From positions 1 through 30,429 of the forward strand of contig JAWQRN010000381.1 in the NCBI GenBank assembly GCA_033557685.1: DNA of 30,429 bases, given 5' to 3'. A model generated the notes under the pieces. That model was not told the DNA's origin, made no database searches, and saw only the letters and a program-made list of their open reading frames with translations. Position numbers and translations under genes: made by a program. The stretch is from Sperchopsis tessellata. Its lineage: Eukaryota; Arthropoda; Insecta; Coleoptera; Hydrophilidae. The first letter of the stretch is position 1. Each line of letters opens with the position of its first letter. This document shows, piece by piece, positions 11,941 to 22,930 of this stretch.

Positions 11941-13119
11941 AACAGTTACCTGTTATACGATGTATAGAAAATTAAAGCATACACACAGACTTTATTTCAA
12001 GGTTCTCCTGATTCAAGTAACTTGATAGGAAAATACATGTTGTTTATTAATAGTAAAAAAGTAAACACAAAAATAATCATCAAATATTTTTATTAATAAA
12101 ACAACAGCAGTACAAAATTGTAAATACTAAAAACAATATTGAGACTCAAAAATAATACTCTCAGATGCCAAATTATTGTGCTATATAAATTTCAACCTTA
12201 TAATCAGTGTATAGTATAGTATCTTCAAAAGACAAAATATCTACATTGTATATATATTCCAACAATAGTAATCACTCTAAACGTTAAGGCAATTTACTTT
12301 AAAGTACTAGGTTAATTCAATGATGTAATTAACTCTCAATTAGTCTTATGTACAATTTCATAATTTAGAGAAAGCAAAGAAATTATCAATAATCTAGATT
12401 TAATACTTATTGTTGTAGTGGTTACAGTCAGAATTTAGACAATTACTCTAAAAATACAGTAATGGAATGAAAGGGATATAGAACCCTTAAAGGTCACAAA
12501 GTACACATTATTGGAATGTCATCTTAGTTTAGTTAACAATATTATATTTTTTTAAAAGACACAATGGAATGGTTTGAAGTTCTATAGGCAATTGGCCAAT
12601 CTATACTGTAAGAACTATATTTTAAATTTAAAAAATTGTTGTAACAATGTGTTTAAATAACAGTTTGATAATTCAGGTAGTTTTTTCAAACTTGCACAGT
12701 TTCACTTTAATACACAGGGTAACAAATAATCAATAAGGAAACAAAACTAGTAAGTTACATTTTTGACGAAGATACAGATTATATAAATATAAGTAGTCTT
12801 TCGTAGCCGCTAAATTAAATGTTGAAAATTGGAAGTATTTGTATCTCCCTGTCACATATATGATTATGTGTTGATTTGTTACAATTGGCCTGTCTACATC
12901 CGAACTGGAGTTTTGACAATCTAATTTTTGGATTATAACTATTCTTTGGAGAGTTGTTAAATTGCACAAATTGAAAAAATTAACCTATATTTCAAAACTT
13001 TCAAATTAAACCATTCTTTAAATAATCTAATAATCTTAATCAAGTGATATAACACGGTCAGTGTAAGCGCTAAGAAATCAATATATTTAAAGACATATTT
13101 AATAATTTCATTTGTTAAT
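11941..13119. repeat. Large tandem duplication, unit 1
   Basis: This unit begins aacagttacctgttatacga and aligns throughout with 13131-13914. Shared blocks in order include aaagcatacacacaga, aacttgataggaaaata, aaaacaacag, gccaaattattgtgct, aacgttaaggtaatttactt-like, gtcttatgtacaat, gaacccttaaagg, cacaatggaatggtt, aagttctata and actaagaaatcaata-like. The start-to-start distance is about 1.19 kb. Point differences and small indels show an old duplication. No frame is conserved between the units, so the repeat is non-coding. Confidence 0.9.
12611..13002. other. Segment of about 390 bp present only in unit 1
   Basis: Between ctatactgta (12601-12610) and aaaccattcttta (from about 13007), unit 1 has roughly 390 bp that unit 2 lacks. 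Unit 2 runs directly from ctgtactata to aaccatcttt at 13801-13820. It is either an insertion in unit 1 or a deletion in unit 2. No terminal inverted repeats or clear target-site duplication could be seen. The 79-codon minus-strand frame inside it (12730-12969) matches nothing and is not called as a gene. Confidence 0.65.
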
Positions 13120-13130
13120 TTTATTAACTT

Positions 13131-13914
13131 AACCGTTAGCTGTTATACGATATATAGAAAATAAAAGCATACACACAGAATTTACTTCAAGATTCTCTTG
13201 CTTCACTTAACTTGATAGGAAAATATATGTCGTTTATTAATGTTGAAAAAAAAGTTAAAGCAAAAATAATTATCAAATATTTTTTTTAATAAAACAACAG
13301 TACAAAATTGTAAAAATAATACTCTCAAGCGCCAAATTATTGTGCTTACATAAATTTAAACCTTTATAACCAGTGAATAGTTAGTATCTCCAAAAGATAA
13401 AATATCTACATTGTACATATATATTCCTACAATAGAAATCCCTCTAAACGTTAAGGTAATTTACTTTTAAGTACTAGGTTAATACAATGATGTAATTAAC
13501 TCAAAGTTAGTCTTATGTACAATCTCATAATTTAAAGAAAGCAAAGAAATTATCTATAATCTAGATATAATACTTATTACTGTAGTCGTTACAGTCAGAA
13601 TTTAGCCATTTACTCTTTAACAATATAGTAATGGAATGAAAAGGCAATAGAACCCTTAAAGGCCACAAAGTACATATTATCAGTATGATATCTTATTGTT
13701 AGTTTATGTGCCCCTGTAATAGAGCAGTAATAACAATATTATGATACGTTGTTAAAAGGCACAATGGAATGGTTAGAAGTTCTATAAGTAATTGGCTAAT
13801 CTGTACTATAAACCATCTTTAAATAATTTAATATCTTAATCAGATGATATAACATGGGCAGTGAAAGCACTAAGAAATCAATATTTGTAAAGACATAATA
13901 ATTTCATTTGTAAA
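13131..13914. repeat. Large tandem duplication, unit 2
   Basis: Second unit, beginning aaccgttagctgttatacga and ending near atttcatttgtaaat. It lacks the roughly 390-bp segment of unit 1 but has about 25 extra bases around 13706-13732 (tgcccctgtaatagagcag). The duplication lies between the two claudin-like genes and duplicates neither of them. Confidence 0.9.
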
Positions 13915-15244
13915 TATTATATAGTTACCAGCGAAGAATACTTGTCAAATCAGTTCAACTATAAGAACTTTTTCAAAAATATTTATAATAAATGGTGAGA
14001 AGAAATTCCTAATCATATTGATGTACTTTGATATGCCATGCCCTAGGCAAATAAAACAGTGGTCTAAAATTTAGTTCTTCATTATAAAAATATCTGACAG
14101 TTAAAACTCTCTACTAAATTTTATACCAGTCAAGTAAAGTTAATGTGTTTATCGTACTGTTTATCTTCATCAGTTCAGGCAAATTATAGGTAATAATTGC
14201 AAAAGCCAGTATCATTGTGACATCATTTCTGTTACAGACATTATATGGCTTGTTCTTAGAGATAGTTTTATCAATACATTGTGAATATAACTACTAGAGT
14301 TCATAATTTACTTTTGCAGTAGGTTAATGAAATTGCTACATTTTTTATGCAATATTTACAGCTAAAATAACTTGAAAAATAATAAATTCAATACTCTTTG
14401 CTTCTATCGCAATTACATCACTAAATTAAATCTTCTATAAATATATATATATTTATTTATTATCTTTAACGAGACTCACATTTAAAATAATTATTTCATT
14501 TAAAGTTGTATACCTTTTATAAAGAATTGAGATCTTAAAATAATACCAATATAATATCAAGACATTCGTTGATTTGTCATAGAAAATTTAAAAGATAAAT
14601 CTAATAACTTTTCGCATTATCTATCATAGTTAATTGAAGCTACCAAAAAAATTGTTGAAACGACTATTTCAGTAGTTTAACTTCAGAAATGATAGTGACA
14701 TGTTCATAAATTTAATAATTTATGACACAGAAAATATAATAAAATACAACCAAATTTAGGAAAGTATACTTAGGGTTGACTTAAAACTAAGGACGGATGC
14801 AAATTATTGTAAGTAAATCCCTAAAATTATCAAACATTGCACAATGATACAAAAAACAATAAATTTTGAATTATATGAAATGAAAAATATGCTATTGAGA
14901 ATCATAATCTTACAAGTTCAGAAAAGATTTTGTGTATTTTATAAAGCTTTAAGATTGACAAAATCATAAATTTCTCTAGACCAAAATTGATTAAGTTGGT
15001 TTTTGGTTATGCCAGTATCTTTACTGTAAAACTTTGTGACAAATGTGTCTAAGACACGTTTTATAGTAACTATTTGTGCATAATCTAGGTCTTTACTAAT
15101 CAACTTTTACTTTTTATGTACAAAAAACCTTATCTTATAATTTGCTACATAAGCCTCAATAGTTCTGCATAAGATTCCCAGAATTTTCAAAATGAACACT
15201 TTATAAATTATTTTCTTTAAATGCAATAATATCACAATTATTGT
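13915..15244. other. Non-coding, presumably including the gene B 3' UTR
   Basis: AT-rich sequence with no gene-like frame. Part of it downstream of the gene B stop (15468) must be 3' UTR. Overlapping TTTATT hexamers at about 14449-14461 (AATAAA on the minus strand) are a possible polyadenylation region about 1 kb from the stop, but this cannot be settled from sequence alone. Confidence 0.4.
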
Positions 15245-15245
15245 T

Positions 15246-15300
15246 AGGCGCTAATAGCCTTGATGCTTATGCGCCCTAAGCTAAACAAACAACACAATTA
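15246..15300. repeat. Possible retroelement 3' tail with a GC-rich stem
   Basis: In AT-rich surroundings this patch contains aggcgc, then about 19 bases, then gcgccct, which can pair as a stem. An A/C-rich tail (aaacaaacaacaca) follows. This layout is common at the 3' ends of insect SINEs and LINEs. No body of an element is attached, so it is either a very short 5'-truncated insertion or a structural element of the gene B 3' UTR. Confidence 0.35.
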
Positions 15301-15467
15301 TTGTCAGATCTTTTGTTCTTTTTGCTTTGAAAGATACGTTCTGTGAGTCTCGTACGATTTCTGCCATGGAAGTTCGTTGTCATGTCAAAACATGAGTTTT
15401 TGTACAATAAAAATGGACGGACGATACACTAGACTAACTAAATACTTTCAGTCGTTATATTTAAATT

Positions 15468-16136
15468 TCATGCTTTGGACTCCTGCTCCATTTCAAACCG
15501 TGTTTGTGATTCTTTAAGATATCTTTTCTTTCGATTGTGAATACTTGCATCAGTAAAGAATAGTATTGCTGCAATAACGCAACAAATGGCACCTATACAT
15601 GCCAAAACAAACGACCACCCAAAGAAGTTGTTATCATGACCAGGCATCCAGTTATTTCTGTTACCTAGTGTCGCAAAAACTATAACAGCTATACAACCAC
15701 AAATCCCACCAACCATAAGTATGCAGGCCATCACTGTTACTAGTTGCGTGAATCTTTCTTGATCCGGGCCGCAGCATAAGAAATATAACAGGCCCAATAT
15801 TGCTCCAATAAGTACACAAATGAAACATATAGTGTAAAAGAATTGTGTAGCTACCATAAATCCTGGTACAAGGTACCCACGAATTTCATCGTAGCCTGTT
15901 GTGAAGGGATCATAGATCCATCTACATCCTACGAAGAATCTTCGCTGGTGCAAATCATAGGGATCTGAAAGGGATCGGAAGCAATGTGTCCATAGTCCCA
16001 GCCTGTTTAATCTTGCTCCAGTTATTCGATAGTCTGACACCAGCCAGCTAGGTGTTGCAAAAGCTACCGCTACCATTATCACAGCAACTGCAAAGAAGCC
16101 CAAGGCTACATTACCTGCCAATGACCTCTTCTTCAT
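15468..16136 (-). CDS. Claudin-like four-transmembrane protein (gene B), main exon
   Basis: This exon encodes 222 residues starting MKKRSLAGNVALGFF. A strong acceptor (ttctctttgttttcag) abuts the ATG, so this methionine is either the start after a 5' UTR exon or, more likely, internal and preceded by the 7-codon exon at 23826-23846. Numbered with that exon, the first extracellular loop has W38, GLW at 54-56, C59 and C78, the claudin disulfide signature. RRFFVGCRWIYDPFTTGY follows. Hydrophobic segments lie at about 16-38, 98-127, 139-162 and 178-202. ECL2 carries GNRNNW. The charged tail, with a KKRYLKESQ stretch, ends ESKA, without a recognisable claudin PDZ ligand. Insect superfamily members work in septate-junction barriers at the lateral plasma membrane; that role is inferred. 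Similar order and spacing (GLWxxCF, FxGC, IRxxLxP, Q-F/A-F-x-T) link it to gene A. The exact orthologue is not determined. Confidence 0.92.
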   Translation of the reverse strand: MKKRSLAGNVALGFFAVAVIMVAVAFATPSWLVSDYRITGARLNRLGLWTHCFRSLSDPYDLHQRRFFVGCRWIYDPFTTGYDEIRGYLVPGFMVATQFFYTICFICVLIGAILGLLYFLCCGPDQERFTQLVTVMACILMVGGICGCIAVIVFATLGNRNNWMPGHDNNFFGWSFVLACIGAICCVIAAILFFTDASIHNRKKRYLKESQTRFEMEQESKA

Positions 16137-16289
16137 CTGAAAACAAAGAGAATAGAGTATATCACGAACTTTAAGATCATCTAAATAAATTATATCAATT
16201 TTTAAGCAACAATTACAGTATGCTCTTCTGGAATTATTTTAACCATTACAGGAAAAATATGACCTTGCAGAATCATAATAAATTATATG

Positions 16290-16477
16290 ATGAATAAGCT
16301 TTTAAATTGAATGATAGCTTTACTTAAACAAAAATTATTTATTAGTTTAATTTTTGAACTTTGGAAATAAAAGGCCAATTGAAACTACTGATGCAGCTAG
16401 CTACCGGTAATAAATCAAACAATGAATAAGCTTTTAAATTGAATGACAGATTTACTTAAAAACAAATTATTTATTAG
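16290..16477. repeat. Direct repeat of 56 bp, 132 bp apart
   Basis: Copies at 16290-16345 and 16422-16477 both start atgaataagcttttaaattg and end ttatttattag, with only a few differences. The match can be extended a little upstream (taataaat). This is an imperfect two-unit tandem duplication within the gene B intron, just upstream of its acceptor. Confidence 0.85.
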
Positions 16478-16521
16478 CAGAGCCTGGTACTATGTACATA
16501 TCCAGTACACGGCTGATTTTC

Positions 16522-16550
16522 TCAGGTATCAATCATGTACCTGGCCAGTC
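16522..16550 (-). repeat. Short dispersed repeat family 2, copy 1
   Basis: The minus strand reads ggccaggtacatgattgata..., which matches 18869-18895 on the plus strand (ggccaggtacatcactgaca...). A perfect 12-mer is followed by a similar stretch. It is probably the remnant end of an interspersed element. The adjoining 16478-16560 is less AT-rich than its surroundings. Confidence 0.45.
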
Positions 16551-17301
16551 CTACGGGATACATAAATTAGAATACATAAAAATTAAAGTTCTTACTTAGT
16601 TTTTTTTTTGTTTTATATTAAATACATAAATATAAAAGTAAACACTTTGTTATAAAATAAAGAATAAAATTAACATTAATCACATCTGAGAAACAGATAT
16701 TTACCAAGCCTTCATTGAAATATCTGTAAGTAGGTATAATATTAATTACATGAGCCAAACTGCGAAAATGTTGAACATGTAATCATAATTTTTTTGACAT
16801 CTTCTGTATATACTCATCCACAAAAGTTTTATAAAAACACTCCAAGTAACCACGTTTTCTGTTTTAACTAAACTGATGATATGATAACAATAGTTAGTGC
16901 AGCGGTCAAGTCCAAAACTCAGGGAAAACCCTGACTCATCATTGAAGAAACCGACTGCAATGGTGAAGACTGAGTGGAATATTCGAGCTATACAGACATT
17001 TGGCCGAAAAGCCATAAAAAATCAATACCTGACCTGGGTATCCCGATACCCAATCGGCATAAAATGTGTGGTTGGTAGCATCACTAATTTAAAAAAAAAG
17101 TTTTATAGAGCAGTAAACCTGTTGTTAGACTATAAATGGCAAGGGTGCTAATAATTTGCAAATTTTGTATTTAAATGCTCTTATGGAATTGATAAATATT
17201 TGGTATACCTTGTTTTGCATAAAATGTTTCCAAATCCTACTACCATTAATATAATAAATATTCACCCTGCCCGAAATTATATTTTCTAAGAGAATTCTCA
17301 G

Positions 17302-17335
17302 TATCGCTGCCTGCTGGGTATAGCAGGCAGCGATA
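17302..17335. repeat. Perfect 14-bp hairpin, 6-bp loop
   Basis: The arms tatcgctgcctgct (17302-17315) and agcaggcagcgata (17322-17335) are exact reverse complements around gggtat. The stem is GC-rich in an AT-rich intron, so it should fold stably in RNA or extruded DNA. No element boundary was recognised here. The arm is too short for a typical microRNA precursor. Confidence 0.85.
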
Positions 17336-17994
17336 TGCTGAATAAATCTCGTTCATCAAAGTATAATAGGGTCATCCAAATCAAATCACCCAATTAAATA
17401 AAAATTGTTGCTAAATATTTTTATTTTTTTATATTATTACCAGATATTCCCACTATCTTTGTGAGTTGAAAACTAAGGTTGAATTTTTTTTTAACTCAGG
17501 TTTTTTGGCAGCCGTATTTTTCAGTCCCGTAAGCCATTTTAAGTAAAAATCGACCTTAGCTTTAAACCTCATAACTTCCTTATTGTTTGAGCTATTGACT
17601 TGATCTCATTACCAAATTCTCAGAAAAAAATGGTCTATTTTTTATATCCATACAGATTATTTCTAATATTTAAGGATCCAAATACAAAAAAGTACCAAAT
17701 ATAAGAAAACTAAAAATGAAAAAACAGATTTTTGGTACATAATATTGTTATGAAGGAAGCCAGACTAACCTTTGAGAAAATTTTCCTTTATTGTATTCAC
17801 AAAACACTACTTGTTGTAGAAGTTTCAAGTATGAGAAGCTATTCCTTTTTTTTACAAAGTGTTCCAAATAATGAAAAATGTGAGTTTTCTCATATTTTCT
17901 AGGCAATTTATCTCCAAAAGGACTGAGAAAAAAACTATGAAAATTTTACAGAATAAACTTCTTTGTGGTGTTAGTCCACCATACAAATTTGATC
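17336..17994. other. Intronic stretch, no gene seen
   Basis: AT-rich intronic DNA immediately 5' of the Jockey-type fragment. No reverse-transcriptase or endonuclease motif was recognised in either orientation. It has several T-runs and may be old repeat sequence. Confidence 0.4.
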
Positions 17995-18665
17995 ATTGAC
18001 ATCAAGGCAGTTACAGGAATACCTACTCAGGCTAGAAAAGTGGCTAAAAGTGTGGAGAATCAGTCAACGAGTCAAAAAGCACCCACGTAATTTTCACGCT
18101 ACGTAGGGAAACATGCCCAGCAGTACAACTGAATAATCAGAGTCTGCCCCAGGTAAAAGAAGTAAAATACTTGGGTATGCATTTGGACCAACATGGAAAA
18201 CACATATATGGAATAACCGAGAAAACAACTAAACCAGAAACTATATAAGATGTACTGGCTTATTGGCCGAAGGTCACAATTACCAAGAGAAAGTAAGGTA
18301 CTAGTATATAAGACCATACTAAAACCCATATGGACTATGAGCTAGAGCTGTGGAGCACCGCATGTGTGTCAAACACAGAAATATTTGAAAGATTTCAGAT
18401 CAAAATCCTAAGAACAATATACGACATACCACAATATATCCGAATCAAATACATATATGACGACTTACAAATCAAAACTGTGAGGCAGGAAATAGCAAAA
18501 CGAAAAGTATGAAATACCAAGAGAGACTAAATAATCATCCAAACCAACTTGCCACAGAGCTGGTAGGAGACAGGGCAACGAAATTTGAAAGACTGAACAG
18601 ACATAATGTGGTGGATCTAGATCACAAGTTATAACCAGATCGGCCAACAAAAGAAAGTCTCTTAA
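17995..18665 (+). pseudogene. Jockey-type LINE remnant: C-terminal part of reverse transcriptase
   Basis: The plus-strand translation shows the C-terminal half of a Jockey-like reverse transcriptase, in order. LQEYLLRLEKWLKVWRI-like sequence comes first (about 18010-18065). Next are KSTHVIFTLRRETCPAVQLN and LPQVKEVKYLGMHLDQHGKH (about 18075-18200). The 18330-18512 frame then carries ELWSTACVSNTEIFERFQ, ILRTIYDIPQYIR and YDDLQIKTVRQEI. YQERLNNHPNQLATELVGDR follows around 18520-18570. In the family this corresponds to the LGIxLD block, the thumb and the C-terminal QxKxLR..P..I..DL region. Several frame changes and stops are present. The catalytic ADD and upstream regions are missing, so it is a 5'-truncated dead copy. 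An A-rich stretch (18745-18760) may be near its 3' tail. Confidence 0.82.
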
Positions 18666-18816
18666 ACAAATAGAAATATCTGGCCAAAGATTCGCCAAAA
18701 TTGATAATTGTTCTAGGAACAGATGGCAATGTAGCAGAATATAAAATAAAAAAAAAATGAAGGCCTAGTAAATATCCATTCTCGGTCAAGATTAATTTTT
18801 ATGGATATATGCATCT

Positions 18817-18831
18817 TTCATCGTGAAAGGA
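18817..18831. repeat. Small hairpin near the LINE 3' side
   Basis: The arms ctttca and tgaaag flank a tcg loop. It lies about 150 bp downstream of the last recognisable LINE coding block. It could belong to that element's 3' UTR or be chance. Confidence 0.3.
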
Positions 18832-18868
18832 TAAATACGTTAATGTAAAATTATAAACACAATAAAAC

Positions 18869-18895
18869 CGGCCAGGTACATCACTGACACCCGAC
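18869..18895 (+). repeat. Short dispersed repeat family 2, copy 2
   Basis: Contains ggccaggtacat followed by cactgacacccga, matching the minus strand of 16522-16550. It lies about 200 bp downstream of the last Jockey-type coding block. It could be that element's 3' UTR or a separate SINE end. Confidence 0.45.
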
Positions 18896-20099
18896 GATAC
18901 AGGATATCAGGATTTTAAATCTTCAAGTTTAAGTTAAGTTTCAAAGTTGTTTGAAAAAAAACTCATATGAGCCGTGGTAAAATATCTGATACGTTGTTGT
19001 GCAGATATATAAAGTGTATATATACATTTATATAAATGATAAACTCAATCATTATTGATTTCTACAGTTGCATTTTAGTACACATAACAAACTTATATAT
19101 TTGTGCTTTATTCTTAAATAACAATAACAGAATATTTATAATGCATAATTTTGCATCAATATCACAAGATAATGGTAATATAGAAACAATCATTTTTGCC
19201 CCTAGTGGGACCTTACCTCGCTCATGGTATATTCTATGTGAATGCATCAATAGTCGCCAATTTTAGCAAAAAAATAAGTTTAGGGCATTATGATAAATTA
19301 ATTATGCAAGACGGATGAAAAATTATTGATTTTGCCAATTGTTGCCCACTGAAATTCAATAGAGGCGGCCACAATTAAGTTAATAGTAGGCCAGCAGAAT
19401 TTAATAAATTGGAAATACTTTTATTCTTTCTCTCTTGCTCACAAAATTCACACTTAAACCCTTTGGTCGCTACTTGATCAGATGGAAATCCAATAAAATT
19501 AAATTTAAAAAGGAATAATTTTGGGTAAAAATCGCAACCTAAATTTTAATTTCACTTCATCTGAATCACTATACAGGTCATCAGTACATTTCTGTTTTCT
19601 TGTATATAATGTGACCTCTTCACCTACTATATATATGATACATACTAAATTTATGGCAAACTGTACGCATTCGTTTGCCAACAATTACTGCCATAAAATC
19701 TTACTTAATGAATAACTTTCTTGGACTTCCTGAAAACTTTCTTCAGAATAATAGTGATTTTTTTTTCCCTGATCTAAAATAAAATTTTACCATTTGCATT
19801 CATGAAATACTAGGAAAAATACTTAATTAACACAAAGTTGACTTCCTATTCAGCTGATATTATAACGGGGCCAATCTCTGGTACAATGACCTAAATTGAT
19901 AGAATTCTAGTTGTCGGTCACTATTCCTTGTGTAAGAAATCATATCTTACTTATACGTATTGGGAGTTGACTTCTTGCCCTTAAATAGAACACAGTCCAA
20001 ACTTCTAAAGCATATGATGAAACATAAACATTTGATTAAGTAGAGCAAAACAAAGAAGGAAGGCCTGATATATATGTGGGTTAGGGACCCTATATCCTC

Positions 20100-21309
20100 T
20101 CTAAAAAACAATAAAGCGGTGGACCCTTGTGGTTTGACCGTTGACCATAAAAAAGTTCCTTGTAGTTCCTCTGACGAAAATCATCAAAAAATACCAAGAT
20201 ATTTCCAGACTCATTTAATCTAGCTTCAGTTTTCCCATTATCCAAGAGCGGAAACAATGACAAACAAATCATAGGCAGTATGTAACTGTAACTGTGTCTG
20301 ATGTGTTATCGCTAAAGTATGGTGTTCTGCAGAGGTCTATTCTTGGACCAGTTCTATTTCTCATATACATCAAATACTTAACTGCAGTTGGGACACAGAC
20401 ACAGTACTGAATGCAGATGATATAACCCTAATTAATAAGTCTCAAGTTCTAGACGACTTGAGGTGGGCCAAGTCGATTTTACAAGGAGTTGTGAGCGACT
20501 GGTTTTCGGCAAACAGGCTGAGCTTGTACATTGGAAAGACGCAACATATGTTGTTTTCTTAGAGGGAATCTGAATTTCAAAACCTTGAATCAGTTAAGTT
20601 TTTGGGGGTGTAATTTGATGCTGCGCTTGCCTGGCATTGTCATGGTGCAGCTGCAAAACAGCTGCAGTACAGTGTATCTGCTCCAACAGTTAAAGGGGTG
20701 AACCTCGTAGACGTCTTTTCTAATGGCACAGGGCCATTCTTCCATTTTACAACGCCTTTTTCCTCTTGTGAACTGTTTTGGTAATTGCAGGAGTCGTCTA
20801 TTGGGATGATTGTCATGGCCTCTTTCAGGACTTTGCTATAATAACTTTCCCGTCATTATATATTTTTCAATGTTCAATACATGTCATTGAGCATTTCAAC
20901 TTATTTGCCACACTTGAGGACTTACTTTCTTATAATACGAGAAGTAGACTTGAAATTTTATATCACACTTCCTCCGAATGTGAGTAGGTTAGAAATGAAG
21001 CAATTTCTAATTGGACATGCATTTTATAGCTTTAACGAATTCTTTGATATTGCGTCTGGCAGTAGTCCCCTTATGTAGCTTGTACATACCTGTTTTCATT
21101 ATTTTTTTTAAATGCTTTTGCTTTTTTATATATTTGTGTTTAATAGTAATTTTGCACTGTTATGATTTTCTACTGCTGTATGTACCATTTGTATTGTATT
21201 TTATGTATTATTAATATAATGTATTGATGTTTTGTTTTATATATACATATTTTAAACTGACTTGGGTAAGAAGATTATTCATCAACAGCAATAAACTTTA
21301 CTTACTTTA
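20100..21309 (+). pseudogene. Second LINE remnant with reverse transcriptase and 3' repeat tail
   Basis: The plus-strand reading gives, in order, an NNKAVDPCGLT block (about 20105), FPDSFNLASVFPLSKSG (about 20200), GVLQRSILGPVLFLIYIKYL (20321-20380), the catalytic NADDIT (about 20410-20427) and DWFSANRLSLYIGKTQHMLF (about 20497-20556). ESVKFLGV and LAWHCHGA follow. The 20778-20987 frame has CHGLFQDFAIITFPSLYIFQC and YNTRSRLEI, a C-terminal block seen in many arthropod LINEs. It ends with aataaa and a short ttact-type repeat tail (21294-21308). The palm lacks the region between PLSKSG and GVLQRS, so it is internally deleted. Frameshifts and stops make it inactive. It looks like a different lineage from the Jockey-type remnant upstream. 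Confidence 0.82.
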
Positions 21310-22679
21310 GTATGCACATCCAATAGTCGGCCTTTTTGGCAGTTTTGGCAATTTCTTTAATAGTTTCTATCAATAAGCACACACACTGCTTTAATGGAAA
21401 ATTTTGGAAAATGGGCTTTTCTTTTACTATTAATCAAGTTAGCTGTTTTAATAACTACTTGTGCTGACCGACTAATAGGAATGACAGGACTACTGACGAA
21501 TGCACTTACCCACATCAATTATTTATGGCAAGATGCATATTTGTCCAAGGAGCACATCTGTTAAGTATTGCATCATATTTTCAAATCTGCCTGTTTACTT
21601 ATAGTTAAAAGTATTATAATAATGGAAATTGAGTAAGGATTCAAATAGAAACCAGAGAAAGACTATGTTGATGTTGTGTTTAAGATATTTTGTTTGGAGG
21701 GTCCAATGATGTTATTAAACTTTTTAACAACCATTTTTGTCGAAGATTTGTATGTTGTAAAAATTAAAAGTTATAATGCCCTAAATTCGACCTTGTTTCG
21801 TAGAAGTGAATATTAAATAATGTTTACTTAATTTTATATACTTATGAACACAATAAATTATGTAAAATTATTTCACGAGACAACATTTAACAATCGATTC
21901 GGTAAGCACAGATAGTTTTAACAACTGCTCCGGCTGAACCAGTTGAATAACAGCACTGGGAAAATCTAAGCAAACTTTATGACATGCTTGTAAGAATAAA
22001 TGAATCAACACTAAGAACAGAAATTATGCTTAATTAGCTAGGTGAAATATATTGTGTTTGATAATAGTAAAATGCAGTTTTAGCCAATATTATATATGGT
22101 AGTTAAACATGCAATGTTTAAAAAACACAAGCAAAATAATTTTAGTGAAAATTAATTATTTACATAAAGTATGTAAATAGATGTGAATAAATGATATTAT
22201 GAATGATACAGAAACAAGGAAAATTATATATAAGAGCGGCCACCTATTATGAGATGATATAAGCTTGTGGTTCTTACATTTGTTAAATTGCTTAGGTTAG
22301 ATGTTTTTGAAGACTGCATTTAATTTTGAAATATATAGACTGATTTGATGATTACATTAATCTCACAGGCAAATGCAAAAACTCTTATAATTAGACAAAT
22401 AATTTTTTGTTGGTAAGCTAGGCAAAACAAAAAAGAAACAAGATAACATAAATAAAAGTAAATTTTGGGATTACAAAGCATTTAATAGTAGTAAAAAAGA
22501 AATGGGGAAATACATATTTTAAATAAGAAATTTAAGCTATTTTTTTGCTTTTGTATTGTCAGGTTATTCACATTGCTATAACCATTCACCGATGATAGGG
22601 ATTAAATCACAACTGAGAAATTTTTCGAATACAGTTTTCCAATTGTAATAGGTGCAAGTTGTCTCAATTACTTGCAATA
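21310..22679. other. Intronic stretch, no gene seen
   Basis: AT-rich intronic DNA without recognisable frames, RNA genes or repeat units. Confidence 0.45.
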
Positions 22680-22930
22680 CAAAGGCAGCCGGCTTTTTGT
22701 AATTAGGGAAAAGTCTTTGAAGTGCTCCTCTTCCGGGAGGGACGGAAAACGGTGGGCCCCATGTATTGTAGGCAAAATGAAGACCACATGCACGTAAAAG
22801 AACCCAATTCCAATTGGAACACTGGTTGCGGCAAAATTTCCAGGTGAGGGAGCCTAATCCCTGGCGTCAGTGATTAGCCATAGCAGCGGAAATAGGCCTA
22901 CCTTAAATAAACAACCAAACAAACATAGTC
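22680..22930 (+). repeat. Probable LINE/SINE 3' end with an A/C-rich tail
   Basis: A patch of about 240 bp, much less AT-rich than its surroundings, contains ttccgggagggacgg, cggtgggcccc, cacatgcacgtaaaagaacc and cctggcgtcagtgattagcc. It ends in aataaacaaccaaacaaaca. A compositionally distinct body with a short repetitive A/C tail is typical of the 3' end of a 5'-truncated LINE or a SINE. It has no open reading frame. The family assignment is by resemblance only. Confidence 0.6.

Noticed and set aside
11941..13914. CRISPR-like or satellite array
   Set aside because: Only two units of irregular length with indels, without short regularly spaced repeats. It is a simple old tandem duplication.
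16897..17151. 84-codon plus-strand frame as a possible extra exon or gene
   Set aside because: No domain is recognised and it runs opposite to gene B inside its intron. The moderate composition shift alone is not enough.
17302..17335. microRNA precursor
   Set aside because: The stem is only 14 bp, too short for a microRNA hairpin, with no extension of pairing outside it.
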